From the NCBI RefSeq assembly GCF_000002985.6, contig NC_003284.9:15500001-15564000 (forward strand): 64,000 bases of DNA. The letters run 5' to 3'. The position numbers and the translations under genes were made by a program. This DNA comes from Caenorhabditis elegans. Its lineage: Eukaryota > Nematoda > Chromadorea > Rhabditida > Rhabditidae. Shown piece by piece: positions 23,296-35,425 of the stretch (position 1 is its first letter; each line of letters opens with the position of its first letter). A model generated the notes under the pieces. It did no database searches. It was not told where the DNA came from and saw nothing but the letters and a program-made list of their open reading frames with translations.

Positions 23296-24206
23296 GCCGA
23301 TCGGAAAGCAGAGCGTTAACTGTATAATTGTTACCAACTTTTTTTTTCTCGTCATATCTATTATATATTTCTATATTTTGATATCTATGTCCTCTATTTC
23401 TCACTCGTTTCAACTCTCATCTCTCGTCACTCTTTTCTCTTCCCTTTACCACAGAGACACAAAAAACCCACCCCACAAACACACGCTTTTCAGTATTCTG
23501 ATGTCTTTCCGTTTTACTTTTGTTTAAACCTTTTTTCTCACTCCTGTAACTCCATCCTCCCTTTTCCGGCAAACTGACTGCTCTGTGACAGTGGTTTTTT
23601 TTACACAACGGGTTGCGTAATGTTTTTCCCCTTTTAGATCAAATGGATCTTGTTTGGCCTACGTTCTATTGCTTGCTCGTGTACTCCCAAGTGATGGGAT
23701 AAGCTGCAGGTTGACGGTATCTGTTGCTTACCAATGTTTTGTCATCTGTCTAATTTTTTTTAACTGTATCAAACGTGTAACCCCCCACCCCCACCCCATC
23801 TTCACTTTTCGACCATACTTCACTTTCTTAATAATAATTGTCTTGAAATGTCATTTTTCTGTGTTGTCAGAACTTAAGAACTTTTTGACTTGGAGAGCTA
23901 TCGACAGCCTAGTTTTAAAAAGTAAAGTTATATTATGATAGCTTTATTATTCACAAAAATATTTTTTGTCTTTAAGGTTTTTAATCTTAAAAACAACATT
24001 TAATAATTAATAAAATTCTAAATTAAAATAGTTTATTGCCACACAATTATAACAATGTTTTACAGACCAATGGAAAATAAACCGTATTACTGAAAATTTG
24101 ATAGCTTGGGGAAATTGCTATAAAGCATATCCACGGAATCACAATGATCAAATATCATAGTAAAAAATTTTAAAAAATTCTAAATTTTTTCATGGTTTTT
24201 CGAAAA

Positions 24207-24394
24207 TCACGTGATGTCAAACTGTCCCATTACGGTTTGACCTACAAAATGAGCGAAAGTTTTTGCTCAGAAAAATGTGACGTCAGCACGTTTTTAACCA
24301 TGCGAAATCAATTGAGAACTCTGCGTCTCAACTCTCGCATTTGTTGTAGGTCTACGTAGATCAAACCGAAATTGGACACTCTGCCACCACGTGA
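24207..24394. repeat. Palindromic element, 'cacgtg' ends
   Basis: Runs from tcacgtgatgtcaaactgtc to ctgccaccacgtga, with inverted inner blocks (cggtttgacctac and gatcaaaccga) and a tgacgtcagcac core. Relatives are at 34333-34512 and 61271-61449. Confidence 0.8.
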
Positions 24395-24682
24395 AAATTG
24401 GAAAAATCTCAGTTTTTGTCACTTTATTTAAAGTCGCGATCCAAAACAAGTTTCCTTCAAATTTTATGTTCCAATTATGTTTCCAAATTTAATATCCAAA
24501 TATTGTAATAATTCGAATATGCTAAAGCGCAATGGCTTTCTCAAAAAATGGCAAAAACTGTGTAATTGCCACTTTTTGACTGTAAAAAAAAAACAATATT
24601 AACACTGGCACCACTTTAACTTTTTGCTTCGGTTGAAAAAATTGAAACCAAGAAATTGAAACTATGAAAGATGAAAGAGAGA

Positions 24683-24830
24683 GGTGGGGTGCGGCAAATT
24701 TGCCGAATTTGCCGTTTCCAAGCTCGGCAAATTTGCTGATTGCGCCGCACACGGCAAATTTCAAAAATGAGGACTTGCCAAACTTGCCGAGCTTGTCAAA
24801 TTTTGAAATTTGACGCACACCTCTGATCAG
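24683..24830. repeat. Short palindromic repeat 'gcggcaaatttgccg'
   Basis: Several copies of cggcaaatttgccg and cggcaaatttg in alternating orientation, of the kind dispersed through Caenorhabditis genomes. Confidence 0.7.
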
Positions 24831-26034
24831 GATCCTAATCAATTGATCAAACTGAATTTTTTTCCAAATTTCAAAAATTATAGACGACAATATAATTTTA
24901 TCAGATCTCTGTGGAGCCATTATAAAAATAACTAACTCACAATTGTGTTTTTTAAAAATCATTTTCAGATTTAATTGGAAAAGTTACAGTAGGACTTGCA
25001 GTTCTGTGTTCCTTTTTAAAAGAAGAATTCAAAAAAGCAAGCGAGTTAAGTTCCGAAGGAATCATAGATCTGAAATTAAGGTTTAAGTTTCAAACGCAGA
25101 AAGTTCAAACAATCAACATATATTTTGGTAATTGTCAAATTCACGGAATCCCGTTAGTCTCAGACGTAATAAAATTTTTATTCTAGTTCAAATTGCAGAC
25201 CACTGACTCAATGCATAATAAGCATTGCTAAATTGAATTATTGAATTAAACAAAATCTGAAACCTCTTATTGCTTTTTTGCTGGAATTTTGTGAAGTGGG
25301 AGGAAGCGTAGTGCAAAAAGCAAGGAAGCAAGACGAATAGCGATGTTTACAAGTTTTTCTCGGAAATTGACTACATCCAGCTACTCTTGACAATTTACAG
25401 CACTTCATGTATGAATAGAGCCTACACAATTGCAAAATGCATCAAAATCTATTTTCATTATTTCCCTATTCTACTCGTCATAACCTTGATTATTGGCTTT
25501 CTGGGCAACGATTTGTCATAGCAACTGACTAGATAAGGGTCCGACCGGTAGATTTAGATTTGTGATATTGATTTTTCAAATAGTACACATGTGTACCTAG
25601 GTTTCTCAGAATATCCACGTTTTATTTTCAAAAAAAAATAAATTAAATTAACAAATCAGATTTCCATTCAGAAATTTTACAAAAAGTGCACATTTGACGT
25701 TTGGTTATTATTCAAGTCCTTCAAAACTCCTCCGCACTTACTTCTCCGATTTGTCTCTCGTGTCACTATAGGAATAACACCATAGAAATAATATGATGGA
25801 TAACTTTGAATCGGCTCCGTTGTTTTATTTTTTTTAGTATTTATATTTATTTACTTTTTTTATTTTGTGACATAAAATCGCGTGTGAATGCATAATAACA
25901 TTGATGTTGCTGGCTGGAATTTTTGAGAATTGAATCCAAATTTCCCCTTCCCCTGGTCTTTTTTTTTCTGCCCATCACGTTTTCATAATCCACATACATT
26001 GCTGTAATCTGCTCTTATCAATTTTTCGCTTCAG

Positions 26035-26087
26035 ATTTCGCTCAATGCCCGACATTGTAGGTGTGTTTCCGGCAGGAATACCATCCG
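26035..26087 (+). CDS. olrn-1: Probable distal first coding exon of olrn-1 (long form)
   Basis: Acceptor CGCTTCAG ends at 26034, ATG at 26045, 43 coding bases (MPDIVGVFPAGIPS plus one base), donor G/GTGAGT. The exon ends in phase 1. It fits the phase of the candidate exon at 37662-37744 and through it the exon beginning at 42992. The acceptor directly before the ATG looks like an SL1 site. Assignment to olrn-1 rests on phase, strand and the lack of another + gene in between. Confidence 0.5.
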
Positions 26088-29000
26088 GTGAGTGATCTGT
26101 GTTTCCTGTGGATAATTGTTTCACGTACTGTATTTGTGATATTTTTCACGTATGCATTATCTTGGAAAAACTAAAAACTATGAAATCCCAAGAAAATGAA
26201 TACATATTTTTCAATCAAAAACCTTAAATATAATTTTTATTTATTTAAAAATTGAAACAAGTTAACTACACCGTAGTTCATTCTAGTTTAATTTTTAACT
26301 TGACTAAAAATTAATCGTAAACGTTCTATATACTTAAAATTTAAAATAAATGGTTCCGGGCCGATTTAAAGTTAAGTACGTCAAGTGACAAAATGATTCA
26401 AAATCATTTCTATAAAGATAAAATTACAAAATATTTTTTATTAATACAACTATACACAAACTATGAACTTTTGTTAAATTTCTTGAAATTTTGTTCTGGA
26501 AAGTGTCGTTGAAAATAAATTCGTTCTTTTTTTTTGAAGTTCAAAAATGACAGTGCTTCGTATTTAAACTTGGCGCAAAGAGTTTCAACAGCCTCGACTG
26601 TAATACAAAATTTTCCAAAATGTTTCAAATATTTTTCCTCTTTCTTCAAAGGTAGTCAACATATTTTTTTTTAAATTCAGTTTGTAAAACTCGTGTATTA
26701 CAATCAACTCAATCTAAACAGTAATTACAATTAACTTAATGAAAAAAAAAGGTTTTACAAAATTTCTTCCCGTTTCAACTTTTACTGTCCCTAGTCAGTT
26801 TTTCATCCCTTTTTCACCTCCACCAATATTCCCCAAGGAGTCACTTGGCGCCGTCGCCGTCGCCGCATCTGCTAAACGTCAGGAGCATAAAAACTTGAAA
26901 GGAGGTCTTCCTTTCTTGTTTCCTCTTAATATTTCTCGAAAACCCATACACTAAGATCTTCTCAACAAAAAAAAGGCCATAAGAAAGGCAATATGGAAAT
27001 TTCACCGTTGGGACCAATGACACTAGCCGATTGCGATGCATGACGTGCTACATAGTGTTTCGGACGAACAAAAGTGCAGTGGACTGTTACGACGAGTTTG
27101 AAAATCAAGGGTTTCGCTATATTTTGATTTATTTCAAAGAGGATTACTTCATGTTTCATTTTCTTCACTTTTTCATTCAACTCGGATGTCACAATTATAT
27201 AACAAAAACTTGGAAAAAGATGTTGCCGAAAAGATGTTTGACATTTGAACTTTCCTAAATTGCAAATTTTACTGCTATTTATTAGTGGGTATAAAGCTTT
27301 AAACCTGTTAGTTTTAAATTTAATATCACATAATTTCAAAACACTTTTTGTCGATTTATTCTTTATTTCTAGGTAGTATGATTTTAAATGTTTTTAAATA
27401 CTGTTTTCTGTAATTTAGTCAGAATTGTAGCATTTTCTAGAAACTTATTTCAAGCGGCTCGGCTCAAGCGGCCCAATGGGTACTTGTGTATCAGATGTAC
27501 CTCAAAACATTTCTAAAAAATTTTAACGTGAATTCTAATTTGTATTTTTAGGCAAATTTAGGAAAATCTATTTATATGCCTAAAATGACAATAGTCTCAA
27601 ATTTACGCATTAACCAAAACGAAAGTCAATTCAGTGAAAATATTTTAAGGTACAGCTTAATGTTGAGACACAAATGCGCCCCAATGTATTTTTTGTAGTA
27701 ATTTTTCAATTGTATTTGGCTAGAAATCGACAACGTTCGTATTTACAAAATATTTATCTAAAATACAGAACATTATAATTTCACGTCATTGGATTAATTT
27801 TTTTTTGATCAACGTTTCATGCTTGGGAGCAAATACTTTTGATATTTTGATTGCATTCGTTCTAGAACATGTTTTCGAATATTTTATTTTGCATCCTCCA
27901 TGACATTTTGAAAAAGTCATAGACCCCATTGTTCAAAAGCTTTTTTAAACTAAAGTTGACGTCACTTTTTTAAAGCAAAAAGTTGGCGGTCAACAGCTGT
28001 GAGAAAATAGTGGTACTTGAGATGATTTGAGTTGCTATGTCGCGGAGATATCTACCGACACTTTTATTTGACTATCAATATATATTTGACGTATCATGAC
28101 GTTTCCAGGTGAGTTGATTTTTTTTTTGAAAATAAATGAATGGCTTTTGAACTGTGTGCCTACATATTTCTGCAAGAATTGCCGAGCAACTTGAAAATCT
28201 GCTCATGGTGAATTTTTCATGAAGAGTGTGAGTCGTTGTGGTATTTCTGGAAACACACTGCTAATCTTTGTAAGAAATATGTAGAGCTGACTTTTTTTGT
28301 ATGCTCAAAAATCACTAGAAGTATTATCATCCATAATTTTTGAAAATAGCTTGTCTTCAGAAAAATGTTTTGAAACTCTTGATTTAAACTTTACATTAAC
28401 TTTTTCAAAATTAAACAAAACTTTTAAATTTAATTCATAAATTTATTGAGAATGTAGTTTGAGTATACTCAAATTAGGTTTAGAACATTTTGTTTAATGA
28501 CAAAAATTCAACAATTTTTAAATAAAGAAATTCTAAAGGACTAGTCTAGTCTAAGTTGACCGTAGGGCCTAAACATAGCTTTCAACCGGCGGGCCTATCG
28601 CCCCATTTCTGCACTATAGTCAAAGACTTGGTGTTTACACCACAAAGTGCAAAGGGTAGTTCTTTCGCCGCGGCCGACACCTTTCGAGTTCTGCGCTGCA
28701 GCATACATTAGGTGAGGCTTGCAGCACGAGGCATGCGCAGGTCGCCGAAAGGCAGGCAACAATTTTTTTCTCCATTTCTGAAAGTTTCCCAAAAAGTATG
28801 TTGGGGTCGTGGGTCGGCCAATCTCGGCCTATTGAACATGCCTACAGACAATACAAAGAATGTATCACTGACCTTACGCTGACCTCAATCGGTGTCGGCT
28901 GCAATTTTTTCTGGTCTTGTCAAACTTTTGTGACTATAGATAGCTATAGATCGTAGATTGAACTCTGAGCTACAAAGTCGACAGACTTGATGATGTTAAG

Positions 29001-29416
29001 TAGTTTAATTTTGAGTCAGCTTGTGTAAGTTTTTTTCAATGCCCTTTTCCGTATCTTGTCTAAAACCGATTAGCTTTGTTAGCAGGATAGACTAGGTCTG
29101 CAAAATGTACGCTAGTTTTATCACTTTTTGCATTCAAGAAGAGCAGCACGTCATGTTGTCGACGACTGAATAAGAAGAAGAAGAAGAAGAAAACATGAAG
29201 GAAGCAAGACGGCGCCTTGAGCGTGTGAAAATTACGTTTTTATCGCGCTTCTAGACTTTCGCGCCGTGTCTAAAACGAGCATAACAATGAACAAACTCGT
29301 CGCCTTCCTCCCACGGATTCTCGTTTTTTGAACTTTATTGTTTTATGCTAACAGGATTGAAGTGTTGATTTATGTACGAAAAATCATAGTTCAGTGTAAG
29401 AATGTTAGGTATTTTA

Positions 29417-29452
29417 GACAAACTTTGAGACAAACTTTGAGACAAACTTTGA
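29417..29452 (+). repeat. Three tandem copies of a 12-mer
   Basis: gacaaactttga is repeated exactly three times. Confidence 0.9.
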
Positions 29453-29660
29453 AACTTTACCACCTGCTATGTGGTGTTTGAAAACTTTGAACAGAAGCGT
29501 TGAAAGAATCGTGTTTCCAATTTTTGTGATGCTGTAAGAAATGACAAAATTAAGTGGGTAAATCAATGTATTTTGTTTTGGCCAAAATAAAAGTTTTCAA
29601 GGGATTTTCCCACGATTCCAAATATTAAAGTGTCTCTACTCTCTACTTGATCTACTCTTA

Positions 29661-30243
29661 AAGGTGGAGTACCGAAATCTGGGAAATATTTTCAAATGAC
29701 TCCAAATTTCCCCTGATTCCGAATATCTATGTGAAAAAATTCAAAAAAAATTTCCCTGATTCCATATTTGAGCTTGGAATCGCGATTTTCATTTTCGTCC
29801 CTATGAGATTTTTCAAATGCGCGCCGAAATAAATTATCTTTGGAGCGCGTTTGCCTCATTTAATTTTCCCCATATATTTTTACTTATTTCAGTTTTACAG
29901 CTATTTTCGTTCATTTTTATGCTTGTAAAATGTTCTATTGACACGAAATAAAAAAAATGCAAAACAAATCCGATAACATACGGCAAAAATGAATAAAAAT
30001 AGCTGAAAAACTGAAAAAAAAGTGAAAATTTATTGATGAAATTAAATGAGGCAAACGCGCTCCAAGGAGAATTTATTTCGGCGCGAATTTGAAAAATCTC
30101 TTGGGAACGCAAATGAAAATGGCGATTTCAAGGTCAAATATAAAATCAGAGAAATGTTTTTTTTTATTTTTTCACTTAGATATTAGGGAAAAATTCGGAG
30201 TCATTTGGAAATATTTCCCAGATTTCGGTACTCCACCTTTAAA
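29661..30243. repeat. Palindromic element, 'taccgaaatc' family
   Basis: Left end aaaggtggagtaccgaaatc, right end gatttcggtactccaccttt. The two arms are near-perfect inverted copies for about 280 bases, including the gcgcgccgaaataaatt and aatttatttcggcgcg blocks. Confidence 0.9.
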
Positions 30244-31237
30244 CAGTGACAGTTTGAATTCTGAGTATAGCTTCGTTAACTCGTATTTTCCCATGCAAAA
30301 AAAATCACCGCATAATTAAATTCCCTCCAACATTTCCTGGAACTTGACGGCAACTTTCTCTGCCATTATTAATATTTGCTCACATCCCATCCATGAGCTA
30401 ATCGGTCAGAAATCATGAAAACGTGCTTAACAATTCCAAAGTCAATTTCGCGTCCCAAGACGGCGTTGTTTGACAGTGGGAGGGGTTTTTGTCTTTTTCC
30501 TTTGCCAATTACACGTAACACCCTTTACGGCTCGCCGAGCAAAACCATGAATTTTCGAATATTCTGGAAGAGGAAAGAGTGTCAAAAAAGAGACTGCATG
30601 GGGTGAGAGAGGGCTCAATATAGGTATATAGCACGCATACCTCAGATTTTTGCCTTTTTGAAAGTTGTCGTTTCATTAATATCGAGTTTGCTAATTTTTT
30701 TGAATTGAAACTTTAAAAGAGACAATGCTCTGTGCACTATGTTATATTAAATTATTGTGTTTTTACATAAACAGACACTTGAAAACTGTATACTCAAATT
30801 TTGTGAATATTTCAGGAAATTTACACAATATGCCTATTCTTTGAGTATTTATTCGACTAGGGTTTTGCAAAAAATTGAAGCAAAACTATTTCTATGTACA
30901 AAACCAATTTCTTCTTCAAATATTGTTTCAAAATCTCAAAGGCTACCTAGAAAAAGTCATTCACCTAAAAAAGTTCATTGTACCTTTTTGGGGACTAGTA
31001 AAATTTTAGGCAGTAATTGAGGGCATTTTCAAAATGTTCTACAAAATGAGGTCAAATAGTTTCACTTCATTTTCAAGTAATTTTGCTTTGATTTGAAGAT
31101 TATGCTGGAATGTCAAGATTTTTAGTTTTGCCGCACAATTCTAGTATAAATATGAATCTTTTTGGGTTTTTATTGCATTTGTACACCTGTTTTAAACTGC
31201 CCCTTGAAAAACCAGTTGTTAACCTTTCAACATCGAA

Positions 31238-31591
31238 GGTGGAATAGCGCCAATGGGAAAAGTGTTAAAAACTACTGATATGGTGTCAAAATGACCGAAT
31301 ATCATAATAAAAAAATTTGCAAAATTTTTTGAACATTTTTTAATTACTGTCAAAATGTAACAATTTACTCAGTTTTTGCCACTCATAATTTTGGAAGGCG
31401 ACCAAAAAAAGAAGTTTTTTTTGTAGGGGTTGGAACATGCGACATTGCTTTGGATTTCTTCAAAAGCTCATACTTTTGAAAACTTTCGAAATTTGCCAAA
31501 ACGAGTGTTTTATTATATAATAATATTCTGTTGTTTTGGATCATTATAAATGTATTCAGACAAAATCCCCACTGGCGCTACTCTACCTTAG
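31238..31591. repeat. Palindromic element, 'tagcgccagtgg' family
   Basis: Left end ggtggaatagcgccaatggg, right end cccactggcgctactctacc, with atgaccgaatatcataataa internally. This is the most numerous family in the window, with relatives at 38715, 49810, 51208, 53735, 57107 and 62590. It ends about 215 bases before the small ORF at 31806. Confidence 0.85.
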
Positions 31592-31805
31592 CGCAACATT
31601 TTGTGATGTAAGACGTTCCGTATTCAAAATATTTTTTCTAGACTTTTTCCCCTCAAAATTATTCAGAAAATATACCGCATTATTTTCCCTCGAAAAAAAA
31701 ATCCGAAATCTCAATCTCTCAAATGCTTAGTTTTACTCATTTTCTAGACACATCTCCAAAAATAAAAGCTTTTAATGTTTGTACCAAGAATTAAGTGCTC
31801 TGAAT

Positions 31806-32027
31806 ATGACATCCTTTGGGAGACTGAACACGGCCAATTGTGTCTATGATGACGTCGTAATGATCAACGAGCCGTCTTTCGCCGAGTGGCCTTTTCTTGA
31901 AAAACACATCACGGAAAAGACTTTGAAATATGATTCTGATGAGGAGAAGGAGAGGGCGGCGAACTTGTCCGCGCATGGATTCGTTGGAGAGGGGATGCTA
32001 TTTCAAGAGCTTCTTGCCAGAAAATGA
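31806..32027 (+). CDS. Small single-exon ORF, 73 residues, function unknown
   Basis: ATG at 31806, TGA at 32025. The protein has a balanced, non-repetitive composition (INEPSFAEWPFLEKHITEK, DSDEEKERAA, FQELLARK) and GC-richer codons than its flanks, which favours real coding. No signal peptide, membrane helix or known motif. A TTTTCTAG acceptor lies about 60 bases upstream and could be its trans-splice site. An ATG at 31774 in another frame gives a short competing peptide ending at 31845. The first 45 bases recur in a decayed copy at 32631, so it may belong to a repeated family or a transposon remnant. It sits inside the proposed long intron of olrn-1. Confidence 0.45.
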   Translation: MTSFGRLNTANCVYDDVVMINEPSFAEWPFLEKHITEKTLKYDSDEEKERAANLSAHGFVGEGMLFQELLARK

Positions 32028-32408
32028 CGTAAGATTGTCTTGTTTTTCAGAGTAGAAGTTTGTATTTTTATAAGTCAGGCTTCCAAGTTAGACCCTAAAT
32101 GCGGAGTAATGCCAATTTAAAAACTCCCTAAAAGTCTTCCGCGGTGAAAAACTGAATATATGTGTATATATCATGGGTAAACTTTTCAATAGTTATTTGA
32201 AAAAAAAAACACACTTTCACAGTTTGGTTTTTATTTTAACACGTAATTTTGGAAGTTGAACAAAACACTTTTATGATTTGAAACATAGTAACTATGCAAT
32301 TACCTAGATCACAAGATTTGCCGCACAAGTCGAAATGTTCTAGATTATATATTTAAAACATCTTTCAAGTGAATTTTGTAATTTATATTGTTGTAAATTT
32401 TTTCTAAA

Positions 32409-32625
32409 GGCTTAGTACCGAAATTTAGGACTCTGTTTTTTTGGACCCAAAATGTTCCAAAACTACCAAATTTCGTAATGAGACTTTCTGAAAATTTCTC
32501 AAAAAAAAGTTATGGCGGTTAAAAGTTCTGGAATAAAACGGCCTATTAAAAAAATCTAAAATCTCAAATTTTGGCAACTTTTTAGTGTCGCAGTGGTGGA
32601 CCTTAATTTTAATTTGATTGTCGTC
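32409..32625. repeat. Half copy of the 'taccgaaatttg' palindrome
   Basis: One arm only, from ggcttagtaccgaaattt through gtaatgagactttctgaaaat to gtcgcagtggtggacc. It stops just before the decayed ORF copy at 32631. Confidence 0.75.
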
Positions 32626-32630
32626 TATAT

Positions 32631-32730
32631 ATGACATCCCCTTGGAAACTGAACAAGGCCTTTTGTGTCTATGATGACATTTTATTCCGCAGAGTGGGGT
32701 TTTCTTCCAGAATGTGATTTTAAGGAATAT
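32631..32730 (+). pseudogene. Decayed copy of the 31806 small ORF
   Basis: atatgacatcc, actgaacaaggcc and ttgtgtctatgatgac repeat the start of the ORF at 31806 at the same spacing. About 30 bases of the parent are then missing or replaced, and a second match (gagtgg..ttttcttcc) follows. Read from its ATG at 32633, it stops after 28 codons. Broken. Confidence 0.6.
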
Positions 32731-33892
32731 AGTATTTCCGTTATTTTCAATGTTTTTTTTAATGGTATAAATAAGAAAATCTGCTCTGAACTTACTATTG
32801 CTTTATCTAACCCATTTTGTCAAAAAGAAAATGTAGGGTTCCCGGTTTTCCTTCTGCATTCTTAATGATTAGCCGAACAACACACGCTTTTGTCAAATTG
32901 TCAAACGTCACTTTCTACGCGATGTTGCAAGAATTCGAAATTGACATACTTGTCAGAAAGTGATGACAAAATGTCGTATATAAACGCCGATATTCAAAAA
33001 TGAGTATTTTGTTTTCAAATGATTATTCGGCGCTAGTTGTTCTAATCTTCTTTCACATTTTGCATACGTTGTTTTTTGTTCTTGTTTCTTTATTTAGAAA
33101 CACAAAAAACAGATAGTATTGCAGAATAAAAACGCATTAAAATTGCACAAAAGAATGAAAGAGAGAAGCCCCAACAGGAAGAGTTTGAACCCTTGGGCAA
33201 TGGGAGCAAATAATTGAATCTCGCTTCTGTTTTTTCGCCATTGTTTTTGTTTTCTCCGCGCTTTTGTCGACGGCGGAACGAGAGAAACGTCACTTTTCAA
33301 TTCTTGGTTTGCTTCGTGAATTCTCAATGAAAATTGAGAATTTGGAAACTGGAAACTGGAAATATGTACGGTTTGGCGTGTCTTTTTTTCCTTGGCTTTT
33401 GCGCCCATTCTACCACCACGTACATTCAATCCAATTGAAGTATGACGTTTTCCAATTCAATTTTCTCGACGGAAATTTAATATCGCTGAGAAATTGATCA
33501 GCTCCGAACAAAGAATTTCATTTTCGGTATAGAAAAACGCTGAAATTCCGAGAACTCTGTAACTTTGTCTGTGTCTGAATTTTTTTTGCTCATTTTTCCC
33601 ATGTGTGGGAGTTTGATTTGATTAGGGACATTGTATTAAAGATGGGTGTTTATCAAGAGTTTCATTGTTCGGGACATGAATTTTTTGGTTTTCATTTCGG
33701 TTATAGTTTTCTACTATGTATGTTTCAAAAAAAGAGTTTTGACAAAATGTGTTTTTGTCTAATCCGACTTTTTTTTGTGTGATCCACATCTACCAATGTC
33801 GGTTGCTCGTTCTTTTTGAGCATCCCTAAAATTGTGCTGTTCAGGATAACAATACAAATTGAAACAATTTCCATATATTTCGTTTTCATACA

Positions 33893-34252
33893 CTCAAAAT
33901 AATAAAACTGCGTGGCGTGTACTGCAGAAAACCTAATATTGAGGCCCCGCTTTTTTCTTGTCCACTCACGGAGAAAAGTGGTGGACATTTTGACCCCAAC
34001 CAATATCAGGCCGCCGACATCTCACGGGTTCCGCGCGCCGCTGCTGTTAACTCGCTGTGGGCGTGGCGAGCTGTCTCCGCCTGCTGCGAGTTAAACATAG
34101 CGGCGCGCGGAACCCGTGAGATGTCGGCGACCTGATATTGGTTGGGGTCAAAATTTTTGTCTTTTCTCCGTGAGTGGTCGAGAAAAAGACGGGGCCTAAA
34201 TATTAGGTTTTCTGCAGTACACGCCACGCAGTTTTTTTTTATTTTGAGTGTA
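33893..34252. repeat. Near-perfect palindrome of about 360 bases
   Basis: Left arm has actgcgtggcgtgtactgcag, ttgaccccaaccaatatcag and gccgacatctcacgggttcc; the right arm inverts each. GC-rich centre with gcgcgccgctgctgttaactcg. Mirror-image open frames (about 33912-34135 and 34006-34272) are palindrome artefacts. Related to 59580-59885. Confidence 0.9.
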
Positions 34253-34332
34253 CTGTCGTGATTAAAAAACATTTAGAGTTTACTGGTAAATTATAATATC
34301 CTTTTCAGATGAATATATCTATAAATTCGCCC

Positions 34333-34512
34333 TTACACGTGGTGCCAGACTGTCCTATTACGGCTTGGACTACAAAAAAATTCGAGTATTAGTTGCCCAA
34401 AAATTGTGACGAACCATGCCAAATCAGATGAGAATTCTGCGTCTCTTCTCCCGCTCTTTTTGTTGATCTACGTAGATCGAGCCAAAATGAAACACTCTGA
34501 TACCACGTGCCC
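34333..34512. repeat. Palindromic element, 'cacgtg' ends
   Basis: From ttacacgtggtgccagactg to gataccacgtgccc, related to 24207-24394 and 61271-61449. Confidence 0.8.
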
Positions 34513-34984
34513 TTAAAAAACCGAATTTGGAAATAATAAAATATAAGCGAGCGGCATATAAAACGTTATATAAAAATAATCGTGCTCAGTTTTGAAGAAT
34601 TGAATGAGTTTGCCATATTTTTCCACTTTTAATTTTTTTTTATGTGCGTGCTGCATCTTAAACGTGTAATCCAATCAGAATAATTGATTGCCTTAGAGAT
34701 GATCGGTGTAATGAAGCTTTTGACCAATTTTTTGTGGAAATGAAAAAATCTACTTTTTCTGATGCACTGATCTTGCTTTTAGAAAAATTGGATTTTGATA
34801 TACAACAATTTTTAATTATTTTTTCCGCCTTTTTCTATTCTCAAATGAAAATGTTTTCTCACCCTTTAACTCTTTCTACTTCACGTTGCTTTTTTCTTTT
34901 CTTTCTTTTTTTTCTTTATTCAATGATGACATTGTCCTTCTATTCATAAACATATGAACAAAACCCAGCAAGTGGGGGAGGACA

Positions 34985-35425
34985 CGTCTTCAAAGAAAAA
35001 AACACGATAGTGGAGATAGAAAAAAACGAAAAAGGAAAGAGAAAAAAGGGGAAAAGACGAGGATGAAAGAAGAAGGAAGGAGGATGAAGAAGAAAAGATA
35101 GAAGAAGCGAAAGGAAACTTTCGCACCACGCACTTCCTTCTGACGTCTCTCGACCTCTCTATATCTCTGGCTGAAATGCTTCCGAATGTTGCCAAAATGA
35201 GCACGGTAAGAAGGAGGGGAGGCAAAGCTCCTTCTCTCCGGAGCTCTTATGATGTCTCATCGAAAATGGGAGATAGAGAGGGAGAGAGGAAGGCAAGGAG
35301 GGGGGGAGCTGCCTCTTCTATTTATCCATTGAAATTTTTTCCTTACTTACTACTTCTTCTTCTTACTCGCCTGCTTCTTCTTCTTCTTCCTTTTTTCTTC
35401 TTATTCCTCCCAATCCTCTCTCGTC
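34985..35425 (+). repeat. Purine tract followed by pyrimidine tract
   Basis: 34985-35115 is almost all A/G (gaagaaggaaggaggatgaag); 35335-35425 is almost all C/T (cttcttcttcttactcgcc). The two can pair as a long imperfect hairpin or form triplex DNA. A short ATG exon candidate at 35176 lies between them. Confidence 0.7.
35176..35205 (+). CDS. olrn-1: Candidate alternative first exon of olrn-1
   Basis: ATG at 35176 followed by ten codons (MLPNVAKMST) and a good donor (ACG/GTAAGA). It ends in phase 0, which fits the acceptor at 42991 and the frame of the olrn-1 exon starting at 42992. Very short, so chance is possible. Confidence 0.25.

Larger units (their letters stand above)
23296..26034. 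other. eat-20 3' flank and repeat-bearing spacer
   Basis: The first few hundred bases are the likely eat-20 3' UTR. The rest is AT-rich, with a palindrome at 24207-24394 and a 'gcggcaaatttgccg' repeat at 24683-24830. I see no gene. Confidence 0.5.

Noticed and set aside
33912..34272. Similar open frames on both strands
   Set aside because: They mirror each other because the DNA is a near-perfect palindrome; same for 59558-59896 and 5547-5894.
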